From: Takakia lepidozioides | Taxonomy: Eukaryota > Streptophyta > Takakiopsida > Takakiales > Takakiaceae | Assembly: GCA_030704615.1 (NCBI GenBank) | Contig: CM060734.1 | Coordinates: 11,842,001 to 11,906,000, forward strand | Direction of reading: 5' to 3' | Length of the DNA: 64,000 nucleotides | Shown here: positions 12,106-22,109 of the stretch, piece after piece | Numbering within the stretch: the first letter of the stretch is position 1 | How the letters are laid out: the number at the start of each line of letters is the position of its first letter | The notes under the pieces: generated by a model | Database searches by the model: none | What the model saw: only the letters and a program-made list of their open reading frames with translations | Told to the model about the DNA's origin: nothing | Program-made: the position numbers and the translations under genes

Positions 12106-12570
12106 GTTCTCAAAGTTGGGGAATACCTACAGTTCCAGGGAGCCCTCTTGTGTGCTTGCTGTTCCACTGCAGTATTGGAATCCATCGAACATTGCCTTCT
12201 CTCATGTCAAGCACCAGCCAAAATCTGGCCATATGTTAAGTCATTCTATACATATTGGGACAGAAGATAGCTCACAGATACAGACCTCCTTCTTAACTAT
12301 GACCCAGCTTCCAAGAATAGAACCCTAAATTGCCCAGTGTTTGAAACCATCAAAGCCTCTACAATGTGGCACTTATGGAAACTACGTTGTAAGAACACTT
12401 TCCAAGGCCACACAACAACAACATCCTCTCTCCTTGCCACTGTTTTTTGGGACTTACAAACTGAGGCTAGGAAAGCATGGGGCAAACTCTGTGCAGACAT
12501 TGAACGTGACACCACGAATGCAACTGCGCTCCACAGGAAGTTTCAACAATACACCTGGGACAGATAGGGC
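11890..12570 (+). pseudogene. LINE ORF2 C-terminal zinc-binding domain (zf-RVT type)
   Basis: The segment FFAYTTKKGYKAL, IIWGSVWIKTRPSKIAAF, then CACCSTAVLESIEHCLLSC is the zf-RVT domain found after plant LINE reverse transcriptases, with the C-x2-C...E-x2-H-x4-C arrangement intact. It is followed by TMWHLWKLRCKNTF and FWDLQTEARKAW, also present in the second LINE copy at 17,830-17,950. No RNase H domain is seen. The TGA at 12,088-12,090 and a frame change near 12,250 interrupt it. Confidence 0.75.
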
Positions 12571-13084
12571 CTCATATGCAGCAGCCCTGTGCAAGACAAA
12601 TGCAGTTAGAACGAGCTCCCCCCTCAGGCCTGGCGAGATCTTCGTGCACCACTTCACTCTTTCCCAGGAGTTTGAACGGGACATTAACTGGAAACATCAA
12701 AAGCCTTCACCGACTGCTTCTAAGCTGCACTATAGATAGATCTCTCTCTCAGCTCCCCCATATTCAAAGATCTTCTTACTCTCTCCCGACATCGCTCTCC
12801 CTGCGTCATCATAGACAGGGTAGGGTATGCGTTGTTAAGATTTAGGTCTCGGGCAGAGAGCCCTGTTTTTTGGTCTCTTGGACTTTTCTCCAATCGGAGG
12901 TGTTTGGCTCCTAGATCACGGATCTTTGTGTAAGTGTCCATCACTAGAGGCACGGTATTTTGTTCTACAGACTTAATCTCCATCAGGAGATGATTGGCTC
13001 TTAATACACTGAATACGGTGTGTGTACCTTATGGCGACAACGGGGTTTTAATTTTTTTTCCCTTCAATAATTATCAATAAAGTA
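12571..13084 (+). other. LINE 3' end and untranslated region
   Basis: The end of ORF2 (PPQAWRDLRAPLHSFP near 12,620-12,670) and a roughly 350-base untranslated stretch are found here. The second LINE copy has a diverged counterpart at 22,150-22,561. Both share a terminal block with GTGTACCTTATG and GGGGTTTTAATTTTTT before the TAAAGTA end, probably the structure recognised by the reverse transcriptase. Confidence 0.6.
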
Positions 13085-13883
13085 ACCAGGGATTCAAATT
13101 TTTTATATAAAAATAATTAAAAAACAATATAAAAAATATTATGCACTCTATCGAAAGTCATAGTGACTGAACTAATAACCGAGTCTACATCTATCCACTT
13201 GTTGTCGGTATGATCATATTTGAATTTAAATTATCCTTTAGATTTTGATAAGTAGTTTAATAACACCATAATTGGTGTGGTTGGTCTATTTAAACGATCA
13301 ATGGGCTGCCGCGATATCCCCCACGTGCTCCCTAATGACAATTGACATGGCTTCGAAAAATATTCCCTCGAAGCTCTCCTCGTCTCTGTCAGCCCCTGGC
13401 CGGCCTCTTCGTATTCTGTGTGCCACTGCTGCTTCTCGTGCTTCCAGTCAACCATCCACCCAAGCAAGTTTCTCGTAGCTATGAATCCATAGGGATTCAA
13501 AGGTAATCTTGTGCTTAAAATCCGACCCTCACAGATGACAATCGACGGGAAACTCCCTCCCTTACCATTAGAAAAAAAAGAAACCCCCACGCTCAAACCC
13601 CCTCCCTCACCATTAGACCCTAAACTCTAAATGCACGATACGTGTCCACAGACTAATCACTGGACGACACGTGTCCATAGGTATTATCTCAACCCTATAG
13701 TAATTTTTTTTAATAAAAATGAGTCATTATTTTAAACCCTACATTCATTTAACTTCCTCAATCACAATATAATGTACCCATTATTAATTTTAAATGTTTT
13801 CTAATTTTTATATTTTCAAAATAAATTGCACCATATATTTTTTTGCACGTCGGTTGGGAATATTTGGAAGTGACTTCCCTGGG
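13085..13883. other. AT-rich right arm of the 9.68-kb insertion, with a degenerate captured piece
   Basis: No intact gene. Bases 13,410-13,540 resemble the minus-strand piece that also occurs at 18,670-18,800 and 20,040-20,170 inside the CACTA-like element (shared words such as TGGATGG, GTAATCT and CTTAAAATCCG). The rest is AT-rich with repeated mentions of ACACGTGTCCA (13,635-13,680). The right terminal repeat closes it at 13,869-13,883. Confidence 0.4.
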
Positions 13884-14487
13884 GGACACACCTCAACACC
13901 CCGCTTGTTTCTATTAAGAAAGAGAAGAGGATATCAGAATCAGTGAAATACCAGCTACAATTACTACCATTAGACAAGAGATTGCAGGTTGGACAGTGAC
14001 GGAAGAAACTCAATTGATTCAAGTGAATCTGGGTATAGTAGAAGATCCACAGATAATACGAGTAAGTGCAGACCTTGAAGAATCATTCCTTCAGGAGGCC
14101 ACTGCACTATTCACTGAATATAAACTACAAGGATCTGAAGGGAATACCTCCCAACATTTGTCAGCACCAGAATGAGCTGGAAGTGGACACTAAACCAGTT
14201 TGACAGAACCGATACAGAATGAATCCCAACTATGAAGCTAAGGTTTGGGAAGAAATCAAGAAATTACTGGATGCGGGATTCATATACCCAGTAGAGACAC
14301 CACAATGGTTATTGTAATAGTGCCCAAGAAGAATGACAAATTGTGAGTATGTGTGGACTACCGCAAATTGAATGTAGGAACCAAGAAATACCCATTTCCA
14401 CTACCTTTTACAGAGATAGTGTTGGATACAGTGGCAAGACATGAGAGGTACTCATTCATGGATGGGAGTAAGTTTGGTCTAAGTGAT
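13884..14487 (+). pseudogene. Ty3/gypsy reverse transcriptase start, continuation of the element at 2.5 kb
   Basis: After the second copy of GGACACAC the gypsy gene resumes. A frame around 14,060-14,200 reads DLEESFLQEATALFTEY, the typical lead-in to reverse transcriptase. Then come RYRMNPNYEAKVWEEIKKLL and DAGFIYPVE (14,205-14,300), IVPKKND and VCVDYRKLN (14,320-14,370), and YPFPLPF and YSFMDG (to 14,466). These are the fingers and first palm motifs. Stop codons and frame changes are frequent, and catalytic YxDD is missing because the sequence ends at the 22-bp palindrome at 14,488. The protease piece lies on the left side of the 9.68-kb insertion, as expected if one element was split. Confidence 0.75.
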
Positions 14488-14509
14488 GGGAGGCGGAGCT
14501 CCGCCTCCC
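14488..14509. repeat. Perfect 22-bp GC-rich palindrome at the end of gypsy homology
   Basis: GGGAGGCGGAG is followed directly by its reverse complement. It sits exactly where similarity to the gypsy reverse transcriptase stops, so it may be the end of an unrelated inserted sequence or a breakpoint product. Confidence 0.85.
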
Positions 14510-15543
14510 CCCTTCGTGATCTAGCTATGTCTTTAGTCATGGTTATCTTTTTAGGGTTCGGCTATCTCTGCTCTTTTTTTACCCTCCACTTCGCAAGCTG
14601 CCGCTGCCGCCACTCTAGCCATGACTATCGTGGACGTAGCGAGCTCCTCAGCCGCCATAGCTTTTTCGTTGCTTTCCGTGTTATGTTGGCTCTCTCTGCC
14701 CCCCCGTCTACACCCCCTCTATCACTCTCACGCATACCATGTGAAGACGATCTTAACACGCAGATTTTGGTGCAATCAAGGCATTTCCAGCCACATTGTT
14801 ACCACTCCAACGGAGGACAACTACACGCATGCCTATCCTAGAAGACTCACCTGCAACAACAGGCGATTTGCATTCTACCCATCTCAGCGCGAGCATAATG
14901 GTATACACATTTTCCATCGTGTTTCTCTTTTTACATGGATTCTACTTATCAATAGTCTAATCACTACCCGATCTCTATCTCTATTCCCCCATCTCTTATC
15001 CCCTTCCGACCCATCTCGGATGTACACACCCCACCCCCTCAACCCAGAATTCTATCACCCATCCCACAAAACAATCTCAAGGCCTTCCAAGAACACTTCC
15101 ACACCGCCTCCTCTACCTTCATACATAAAATCTCCTCTACCCTCTCAGACACTAATACACTCTTATCTCCCGAGGCCGCATGGACTGAGGCCAAGATTAT
15201 CCTCTCATCTACGATGCTAGACATGACCAAAAGTGTCTTAGCCACATGCTCAACTCCTCCAGACCTCCCAAAAACCGCCCGCTCAAAGCAAAACGGCGGA
15301 TATCTCACTAAGACCCAAAAACGGGCATGGTCCTCCCACCTCAATATCTACCACACCATCCGACGGGCCCTTGCCGTCATACCCCATTCCCCACCCCCGA
15401 CATATAACAACTGGAGAACCGATCCCCGCATAACCTGTTTAAATACATTAGAAGTATGCCAACCGCTCCTACCTCCACCCACGGACACCCCCTCCCACAC
15501 CTTAATGTGGCTAGTCTTCTGGTGTGCTATTTGGGGTGAATGA
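14510..15543 (+). pseudogene. Unrecognised open frames, possibly a LINE ORF2 linker region
   Basis: Frames at 14,621-15,220 and 15,214-15,543 overlap and can be read as one protein-like sequence with a frameshift near 15,100-15,215. The second part contains GGYLTKTQKRAWSSHLNIYH and HTIRRALAVI, a basic helical pattern of the kind found between endonuclease and reverse transcriptase in some plant LINEs. No catalytic motif supports this. Composition is strongly C-rich on the plus strand. I do not recognise a family with confidence. Confidence 0.28.
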
Positions 15544-16400
15544 CATCTACAAATTGCTCGGACCACATAACTTATGATTCGTTGTCATGTCCTTCTTCCA
15601 TGTGACCAGAAATCCATGTTGGGTAAACGCCAGGTACTAATATTAGTATCTTGCTTTATTCCAGGTATTGTCACTGCATAGCCAACTGAGCATACTGAAA
15701 TCCCAGTCACGAGATGCCCTTCTCCACTGAAGTTGGTCTCAGTTTTGCTGACTGCACAGCATACATTGCAGAATTACCACAGTACACAAAAGCAGCAGAT
15801 GGTGAATAGCTACAGTGCTAGTTTCCTGTTGATCTTATGGAAACGTCTGCTTGCTTCTCTACAATCATGTCACTTTGGAGTTAAGATAAGTAACCTATTT
15901 CAACACTGGTAGCAGGTTGAAGGCTCTCCCAGCCCACAGCCTTTTTCAGGGAGAAAACTTGGGAGAGGAGAAGGTAGAATTTGACTAACTGAATGGCTGT
16001 GTTCATGCATGAAAAACATGCCACAATCATAATCACCCCACCACAGCCATAAAAGAAGTGCAGGGTCTTGAGTCTTGACATGTATGCATGTCATGTGTGG
16101 TTCGGTGATTCCGCTCTGAGCATTATCAACCTATATAGCATGACTGAAAACTCACATTTCAGAGATTCAATGGCTAGGGTCTTGCTAGAAGAAATCTGAA
16201 AGATGTTGTCAGGACTCTTCCGCTTCTCATCAGGTCGGTCCAGTGCCATCCTATCGTTACAAGGGCCACGAAATAGTGGAAAAATGCTATTGGGGTTTTG
16301 GTTTTTACCTTCATGACTTTAAATGTGGTTTCCATTCTGACATCGAAACTTCAACACTAAAACCCAAGGGAAAAGCATCATAAAAGGTTTGTATAGGCCC
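15544..16400. other. Stretch without recognisable gene
   Basis: Only short open frames in both strands, with ordinary composition and no motif, terminal repeat or tandem structure that I can see. Confidence 0.5.
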
Positions 16401-16492
16401 AAGGGCATTCCACGATTTAAGGGTTGGCTGCCGAGGGCGTTGGCCCCAGGCTGACAGCCCGAAAATCGTGGAATGCCCGCGGGCAGGGGCCT
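16396..16492. repeat. Imperfect long hairpin with a perfect core
   Basis: GGGCATTCCACGATTT (about 16,404-16,419) pairs with AAAATCGTGGAATGCCC (about 16,464-16,480). The pairing extends outward through AGGCCC and GGGCCT with small bulges. The loop is GC-rich. This looks like a remnant foldback element or a small structured transcript; nothing shows expression. Confidence 0.7.
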
Positions 16493-16534
16493 TACCCTGC
16501 GTGAAGCACCGCTAGAAAATTCGACACGTGTCCT

Positions 16535-16635
16535 TTTGTAAGCACCCTAGGGCGGTTACGTTTGTGTAAGCACCCTAGGGCACATTACATTTGTGTAAGC
16601 ACCCTAGGGTGCGTTACATTTGTGTAAGCACCCCC
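16535..16635 (+). repeat. 29-bp tandem repeat, about 3.5 copies
   Basis: The unit TTTGTGTAAGCACCCTAGGG plus a variable 9-base tail (CGGTTACG, CACATTACA, TGCGTTACA) is repeated. It lies just upstream of the truncated LINE copy 2. Confidence 0.85.
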
Positions 16636-16689
16636 GCCACGCAGGGCCCATTCACGGGAATAAGCGCCCTCAAAATACAAAGAGAATTT

Positions 16690-17951
16690 TTAGTTTTAAC
16701 CTCAAATCCATGGGCTCATCCCTATGGGCTAATATTTGGTTGGCTTGGGGAAAATTGAGGAAGTTCCTATCTAAGTCTCAGCCTAGTAACTATCATGAAA
16801 CACTGAGACAACACCTTTTCTTAAACTCTAGCAATCCAGACCCTTCCCAGAGAAGCCAAGCAAGAGATGGTCCTCCTAGGACTGCCTTGGTATTAGCCAG
16901 ATGTTTAACATTTGGAGGGACAATAGCATGAGATCCCTGGTCTCTGTTGCGGAAACAGTGGGGAAGGCAAAAGCGAATAGAGGCTATCAAGACCTGCTGC
17001 AATCCATACCTCCTCAGTGGTTAGCAACCCTAGCTGAGGGGCCAGCCATGCCTTTGCCTGACTCCTGGGCTCTTGCCTTCATCGATGATCAGCCCAAGAT
17101 CCTATACATCAAGAACGTTTTCTAGACCACTCTCTCTGTTTTCTCCTTCTCTATCAACACCACTTCCTTGCTTCTTACTCTAACCTCTGTTCACCCTTCA
17201 GATATGCATAATATCAACCTCATCCCTGTGAGGATATGCTGCTGGTCTTGCCCTTCCAGATCTATGAACCCCCAGGCTCCTCTAAATTCCCCTACCTTGG
17301 CTGGCTTCTAATTCTTTCATATGGATTCTTGGGAGGCCTCTATCGGAGTTGGAAGTAGATCCCCATGAATGGTCCTGGAAGTTCAAGAACCAATCAGACC
17401 CTTTCTTTACCTATACAACTAAGAAGGGTTATAAAGCCCTCTTGATTTCACAGCCTATGCAAAAAAAAATGGGAAGAAAGATGGGAGATGCATTGCTTTC
17501 ATGATGAGAAGTGGTCCATCATTTGGGGTTCGGTTTGGATTAAGACCCGGCCGGCCAAAGTTGCATTTCTGTGGCAGATAGTAAACAGGGTTCTCAAAGT
17601 GGGCGACTGGCTGCAGTTTCAAGGGGCTATCCTATGTGCCTGTTGCTCTTCAGCCGTCTCAGAATCTATAGAACACAGTCTCTTATAGTGTCAAGCTCCA
17701 GCTAAATATGGCCCTTAGTGAAATGTTTCTATCAGCTGTGGAACCCCAAGACCCTCTCACCTACTGACCTCCTCTTGAACTATAACCCTGTCATAAAGAA
17801 AATATCCATCAATTGTCTAGTCTTCGAAACTTTGAGAGGGGCAACTTTATGGCAACTTTGGAAGTTACGTTGCAAGAACACCTTCTCGGCTCAAACATCC
17901 ACGATATCTGCTCTCTTGGCTTCTATATTCTACGATCTGCAAACTGAAGCT
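16690..17951 (+). pseudogene. LINE copy 2, 5'-truncated: ORF2 C-terminal part
   Basis: The sequence aligns with copy 1 from about 11,206 onwards (SSLWANIWLAWGKLRKFL against SALWSNIWSAWGRLRKLL). It runs through the zf-RVT domain (WSIIWGSVWIKTRPAKVAF, CACCSSAVSESIEH) to FYDLQTEA, where a CACTA-like element interrupts it. LINE insertions are commonly 5'-truncated, which explains the missing endonuclease and palm. Stops and frameshifts are present (16,880, 17,125, 17,690). The 3' end of the same copy is at 22,110-22,561. Confidence 0.8.
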
Positions 17952-18439
17952 TTTATGACTGCATGACTACCCAGTCAGATAAACCCAGTCACTTAAGACA
18001 AATGAGTCGTAAGTGCTATAGAGTCGTATCTGCCAGTCGTGGAGCTCACTGTTGATGTGGCAACGGGGACGCCTAATCATAGTCATTGATAAGACCATAG
18101 TAAATGACTGTGAGTCCATGTTAGCTTCACGTGGAACGGAAGGGATATGCCACGTGTCACGTCAAAGGGAAGGTGACAGGGTCTTTACGACTGGCATATA
18201 TGACTTCCGCAGATTAATTTCAGGACAACACGTGGAGAAGACTGGACATGACACGTGGAGTCAAATTATGCAGGATGGGGGTGGTCGTTATGACTGGAAC
18301 ATATGACTTCCATGGCGCACTCTAGATACTGCACGTGGCACGAGTATGGGCGAACACGAGGGGTGAAAGTGGCATGGGGCGGAGGCTCTGTGGATGGGAG
18401 GTAGTTGTGTACATGACCGTAGTCATGGGCCTAACTCTA

Positions 18440-18810
18440 GCAGCATTGACACATGAAAGCACCATTGAAACATGAAAGCACATTTGAAATTGGAACATCG
18501 ATTCAAATACAACGTGACTTAATGTTCAAAGATTTGTTCTATAATCTAATCCGGTGCTGCTACAAAAATGCACAAAGTTGCAAAGTCTATATAGACTTCC
18601 AAATGCCTGAGCAGAAGATGCATACACTGGCATCTCTCAAACTTCAGCAATCCACTACCTTCATTAGCAGTGCAGGTGATTTTATCAATTGTGCCGCTGC
18701 TGTTGCGGCTTCTAGTTGACCATCTACCCATGCAGGTTTCTTGTAGCTATCATTCCACAATGAATCATAGGTAATCTGGAGCTTGAAAATCCGGCCCTCT
18801 TGGATGAATC
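18440..18810 (-). pseudogene. Captured fragment of an unidentified gene, copy a
   Basis: On the minus strand a frame reads through FIQEGRIFKLQITYDSLWND and SYKKPAWVDGQLEAATAAA, ending near 18,660. The same block returns at 20,020-20,180 with about 95 percent identity, and a diverged version is at 13,410-13,540. The protein family is not recognised. It ends without a natural stop and has no start, so it is an exon piece rather than a gene. Confidence 0.5.
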
Positions 18811-18839
18811 TGCACCCACACTCTATCCCTGCTCCTTCA

Positions 18840-19830
18840 GCTATCCATGCCCACGAGGATATTGTTCAGAATCACATCTGGTACAATTTCAGCTTTGGTG
18901 ATGCAACCATGTACCTCTTTGCATGTGCTTTCCAGGGCTGTCAGGCTTGCACACGCACTGCAAACGCACACAAACATGATGTGGTCGAGCTTCACCCCTT
19001 CCCCCATCATTTCTTTTCAGGTCTCCAAAGCCTTATCCCGCGCTCCTGCTCTGCACGCCCTCACCACAAGGGCATATTTCAGAACGACATCAATTCAATT
19101 CCAGCTTGGACGATGTCACCACGAACCCGTCTTCACTCATTGCCTACTCTAGTTAAGTGCAATTATGGGCTAGGCTGATACCACATCTCATTCAGCCATA
19201 TTATCAAACTGCATGCCATTTGTATCCTTGTAGTTGTACCCAAACTTGGCATACATGTCCACGATGGCAACGTTTAGAATCACATCAGATACAATACCAG
19301 CTTTGAGGATATTACCGTGGACCTCTGCACCTTTTTTCAGGGCTGCCAGGCTTGCATTTGACATACATATCCACCAAGGCAGTGTTTAGAGGCATCTAGT
19401 GGTACAATTCCAACTTTGACAATGTCACCATGGACCTTTGCGTCCTTTCCACGGCTACCAGGCTCGTATTTGACATACATGTACACCAAGGGAATGTTCA
19501 GAAAGACATCAGGTACAATTCCAGCTTTGATGATGCTACCATGAACCTCTTGGCCCCTTCCCAGCATATGCATATTACAAATACAAATGTACATGACCTC
19601 ATCTGGCTTCATCCTTTCCCACATCATTTGCTCTTAGGTTTCCAAAGCCTTAATCCCACACCCATGTTGCACATACCTTGCAATCATGGCACTCCACAAC
19701 ACCACATCTCACTTAGCCATGTTGTCGAACTCTCCCTTCGCATCAGGCTTGCTGCACCCACATTTGGCATACATGTCCACCAGGGCAGTGTTCAGAATGA
19801 CAACTAGTACAATTTCAGCTTTGACGATGG
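18840..19830 (-). pseudogene. Captured pentatricopeptide repeat (PPR) gene fragments
   Basis: PPR proteins bind organelle RNA through repeated helical pairs. On the minus strand at least three repeat units are readable: VHGSIIKAGIVPDVFLN (near 19,530), VHGNILKAGIVSDVILN (near 19,300) and a unit near 19,800 with LNTALVDMYAKCGC. The unit near 19,700 also has DVVLWSAMIARYVQHG and EQMMWERMKPDEV. These are L- and S-type motifs of the PLS subfamily found in plants. Stops, frameshifts and repeated units show it is not functional. It lies wholly inside the CACTA-like element and has the opposite strand to the LINE. Confidence 0.75.
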
Positions 19831-20009
19831 CACATGGCCAAGAGTTATCCCAATATCCCGCTACCAATGAGTTCAATGCATATCCTTGTCACATTGGCAG
19901 TATCATGTCAAAGTCACTTCAAACTAGATTCACTCAACAGCTAACTTGCAGAATTCAACATGAAAATTTAGGGCCGATTCTGATAAGAGGGGAAAACAGG
20001 GTGAAATGT

Positions 20010-20200
20010 GTTGAAGAAGGTGCCTTCATTAGCAGTGCAGGTGATTTTATCAATTGTGCCGCTGCTGCTGCGGCTTCCAGTTGACCATCTACCCATGCAG
20101 GTTTCTTGTATCTATCATTCCACAGGGAATCATAGGTAATGTGGAGCTTGAAATCCGGCCCTCTTGGATGAATCTGGACTCACACTCTATCCCTGCTCCT
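20010..20200 (-). pseudogene. Captured fragment of an unidentified gene, copy b
   Basis: This block repeats 18,655-18,815: the words CATTAGCAGTGCAGGTGATTTT and CTATCATTCCAC are shared almost exactly. It means the captured cargo was duplicated inside the element or acquired as a tandem pair. Confidence 0.6.
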
Positions 20201-20269
20201 TCAGCTATCTATGCCTTTGCACAAAATCATGCATACATCTTTATCTTCCTGCTAGCAGCTAACAATGAC

Positions 20270-20880
20270 AGCCTAGAATTGTTCCAGCAAACACATGGAA
20301 AAACTTCTTCATATCGTACATTAAGAAAAAGCCACACCTTGCGATTGCGGTTGTCGCACCATCGTGAGGGATCTTTAAAAAACTCATGCCAGCTCTGTTC
20401 CGTGCTGCGAATTCAGGGCCAAGTCTGATGAGAGGGCAAAACAGGTTGAAATAGGTCGAAGAAGAAGGTGCCCTCACCACATTGTCCTCCACCTTATGTC
20501 ATGACCCATAGAGGATTCGACTGACCACGAACCCAAACGGACCTCTTGTGTGTGCTGTTTGTGTTTGTAGTTCGGTAATGTCGGATTGGTCCATGAGAAC
20601 CACCACAATGCAGCTGAGTGAGCAGAGATTGAAACACGACTTGCTAAGACCAAGCTGACTCTCCGAAGAACCTTGTAAATAGCAGGAAGAATACCAAATC
20701 ATGGTACTAACAGTCGCCAAGAGCCCAGATTTGCAGGATGGACAAACTTCTTCTTCACATCGTACATTGAGAAAAAGCCACACCTTGCGATTGCGGTTGT
20801 CCATCGTGAAGGTGGCCAGCCGCTTCCCATAGTAGTCGATGGCCACATCGTGCACCACATCTTCATGCCCCGATTCTAGG
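20270..20880 (-). pseudogene. SEC13: Captured SEC13 exon fragment, present twice
   Basis: SEC13 is the WD40 subunit of the COPII coat and of the nuclear pore. On the minus strand near 20,873-20,790 the sequence reads GHEDVVHDVAIDYYGKRLAT, which is the start of the SEC13 beta-propeller (GHEDxxHDxxxDYYGKRxAT is distinctive for this protein). A WD-like continuation DNRNRKVWLF follows. A second, shorter copy of DNRNRKVWLF with its downstream codons lies at about 20,345-20,286. Only the first blade is present; no splice sites or stop belong to a gene. This identifies the parent gene well even though the piece is dead. Confidence 0.75.
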
Positions 20881-21080
20881 GTTTGAGCCCTGTCTGCCCC
20901 CTATCCCACCAGCTCCGCTCGTCGTCTCTCATGATCAGACTCGACCCTAAAACAAAACAAACATAGCTCCGCCCTATTCGACGTCTCTCATGATCAGACT
21001 CGGCACTATAAGAAAGCAAACACAGCTCCGTCATGTTTGTCGTCTCTCACAATCAAACTCGACACAGAAAACAAACAGAT
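20880..21080. repeat. Short tandem repeat of about 55-60 bp, three copies
   Basis: A unit containing GCTCCG, then TCGTCTCTCATGATCAGACTCG and an A-rich tail, is repeated with mismatches, next to the SEC13 piece and within the CACTA-like element. Confidence 0.65.
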
Positions 21081-21119
21081 GGCAGGGGAGACAAAAAAAA
21101 ACGCTAAGTCCCCTCTACT

Positions 21120-21715
21120 CATGACTGGATGGATGAATGTAGCGATAGATGGATGGATTTTGGATTTTCCATCAATACATCCATCCATTCATTTGTTTTT
21201 CCATTTTTTGGCCATTTTAATTTCATCCATTCATCCAAAATAAATCTTTAAATGAGTTTCACTGTCAGTTCATCCAATAGCTGCTAGCTCAATGTTTGCA
21301 TTATCATTCGTTCCTACGTTCATCCAATAGTTGCCAGCAAGGCGTTTGTTGTATCATTCGTTCATTCGTTCATACATTCATCCAGTGCACAAAAGATATG
21401 TTTGATACGTTCATTCAATAGTTGCCAGCAAGGCGTTTGTGTATCATTCGTTGAAATAATACAGTTGCTTTGTTTCACTAATCTTAACCAACAATCGATT
21501 AGTTTTACTATTAATCTGCTGGGTCAGTGAAAGAGTAGTTAAATATTTTTACTACTTATTATCCTCATACTTACCACTGCAACCTAGCAACCCTAAATTC
21601 GAGCACATTCATCCTAATTCATCCTAGTTCATTCACCCTAATTCATCCTAGTTCACTCATCCTAATTCATCCTAATCATTCATTCATCCATTCATTTCTT
21701 CATTCACAGGGTGTG
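21120..21715. repeat. CATC/ATTC-rich microsatellite and 45-60-bp tandem repeat
   Basis: Runs of ATCCATCCATTCATC (21,172-21,240) and of ATTCATCCTA (21,600-21,700) flank three copies of a unit with TTCATCCAATAGTTGCCAGCAAGGCGTTTGT-like sequence (21,265-21,450). No coding potential. Confidence 0.7.
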
Positions 21716-22109
21716 GCTTAATGCCCGCGAGAAATGATATGTTGACACGTCGTCATTTGCAATCACATCCTGCATATGTTTCATCCATTTATGTTTGCAT
21801 TGTCCACGTAGACACTCATTGGGCAACCGGCAATCGCCACGTGCAGTCGTGAATACTGGCAATCATACATTCTCATGCCCACGTCATCATGTTGCAGTTT
21901 TGGCCATGACTCCTAGTCGTATCTACCATCTTCCCCTATCTGGTCAAACGTGTTTGACCGCAGATCCTGACGTGGCGGAGGTACAAGGTGGCATATACGA
22001 CTTCTGGTGGTCACAATTGGCAACCAGGTATGCCCCCTTGCATTTTGTAGACATATATGCTACGACTGGGCAAATGTGGCAGATGTTAAAGCCGGGATCT
22101 GTTGTAGCT

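Larger units (their letters stand above)
4395..13084 (+). mobile_element. Nearly full-length LINE (non-LTR retrotransposon), copy 1
   Basis: The element has a 5' leader (about 4,395-4,811), an ORF1 with a zinc knuckle, an ORF2 with endonuclease, reverse transcriptase and a C-terminal zinc-binding domain, and a 3' untranslated region. The 3' end is set by comparison with the second copy: both end in a stretch with GGGGTTTTAATTTTTT followed by a terminal TAAAGTA (13,078-13,084 and 22,555-22,561), and then diverge. There is no poly(A) tail. The 5' end is uncertain to some tens of bases and I found no clear target duplication. Frameshifts in both ORFs and an internal insertion at 8,071-8,815 make it inactive. 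Confidence 0.8.
4204..13883. mobile_element. 9.68-kb insertion with 15-bp inverted ends and 8-bp target duplication, hosting a LINE
   Basis: The left end CCCGGGGAAGTCACT (4204-4218) and the right end, read on the opposite strand, CCCAGGGAAGTCACT (13869-13883) match at 14 of 15 bases. Both are bordered outward by the identical octamer GGACACAC (4196-4203 and 13884-13891). This is the signature of a cut-and-paste DNA transposon with an 8-bp duplication, as in hAT-like families, although the terminal bases are not the usual CAGGG. The only element-specific sequence is AT-rich DNA next to the two ends (4,219-4,390 and 13,085-13,868). The rest is the LINE at 4,395-13,084, which must have jumped into it later. 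No transposase is visible. The flanking sequence is one gypsy element. Confidence 0.72.
17952..22109. mobile_element. CACTA-like element carrying captured gene fragments (Pack-type)
   Basis: A 4.16-kb stretch separates two parts of LINE copy 2. Its right end, read inward on the minus strand, is CTACAACAGATCCCGGCTTTAA. This matches the CACTACAACAAATTGCGGCTTTTAA terminus at 33,746-33,770 and fits the CACTA class. The left end (GCTTTTATGACTGCATGACT) aligns with the same terminus but has lost its outer bases. Both subterminal regions are rich in short repeats around TACGACT and TATGACT, as expected for CACTA transposase binding. No transposase gene is present. Inside are pieces of a PPR gene, of SEC13 and of an unidentified gene present twice. 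About 40 codons of the LINE are missing at the junction, so the insertion was not clean. Confidence 0.65.

Noticed and set aside
14621-15220. A 199-residue host protein
   Set aside because: The composition is skewed, another frame overlaps it with equal merit, and no family is recognised.
16620-16931. A complete small gene
   Set aside because: It is the beginning of the truncated LINE ORF2 read through the upstream repeat.
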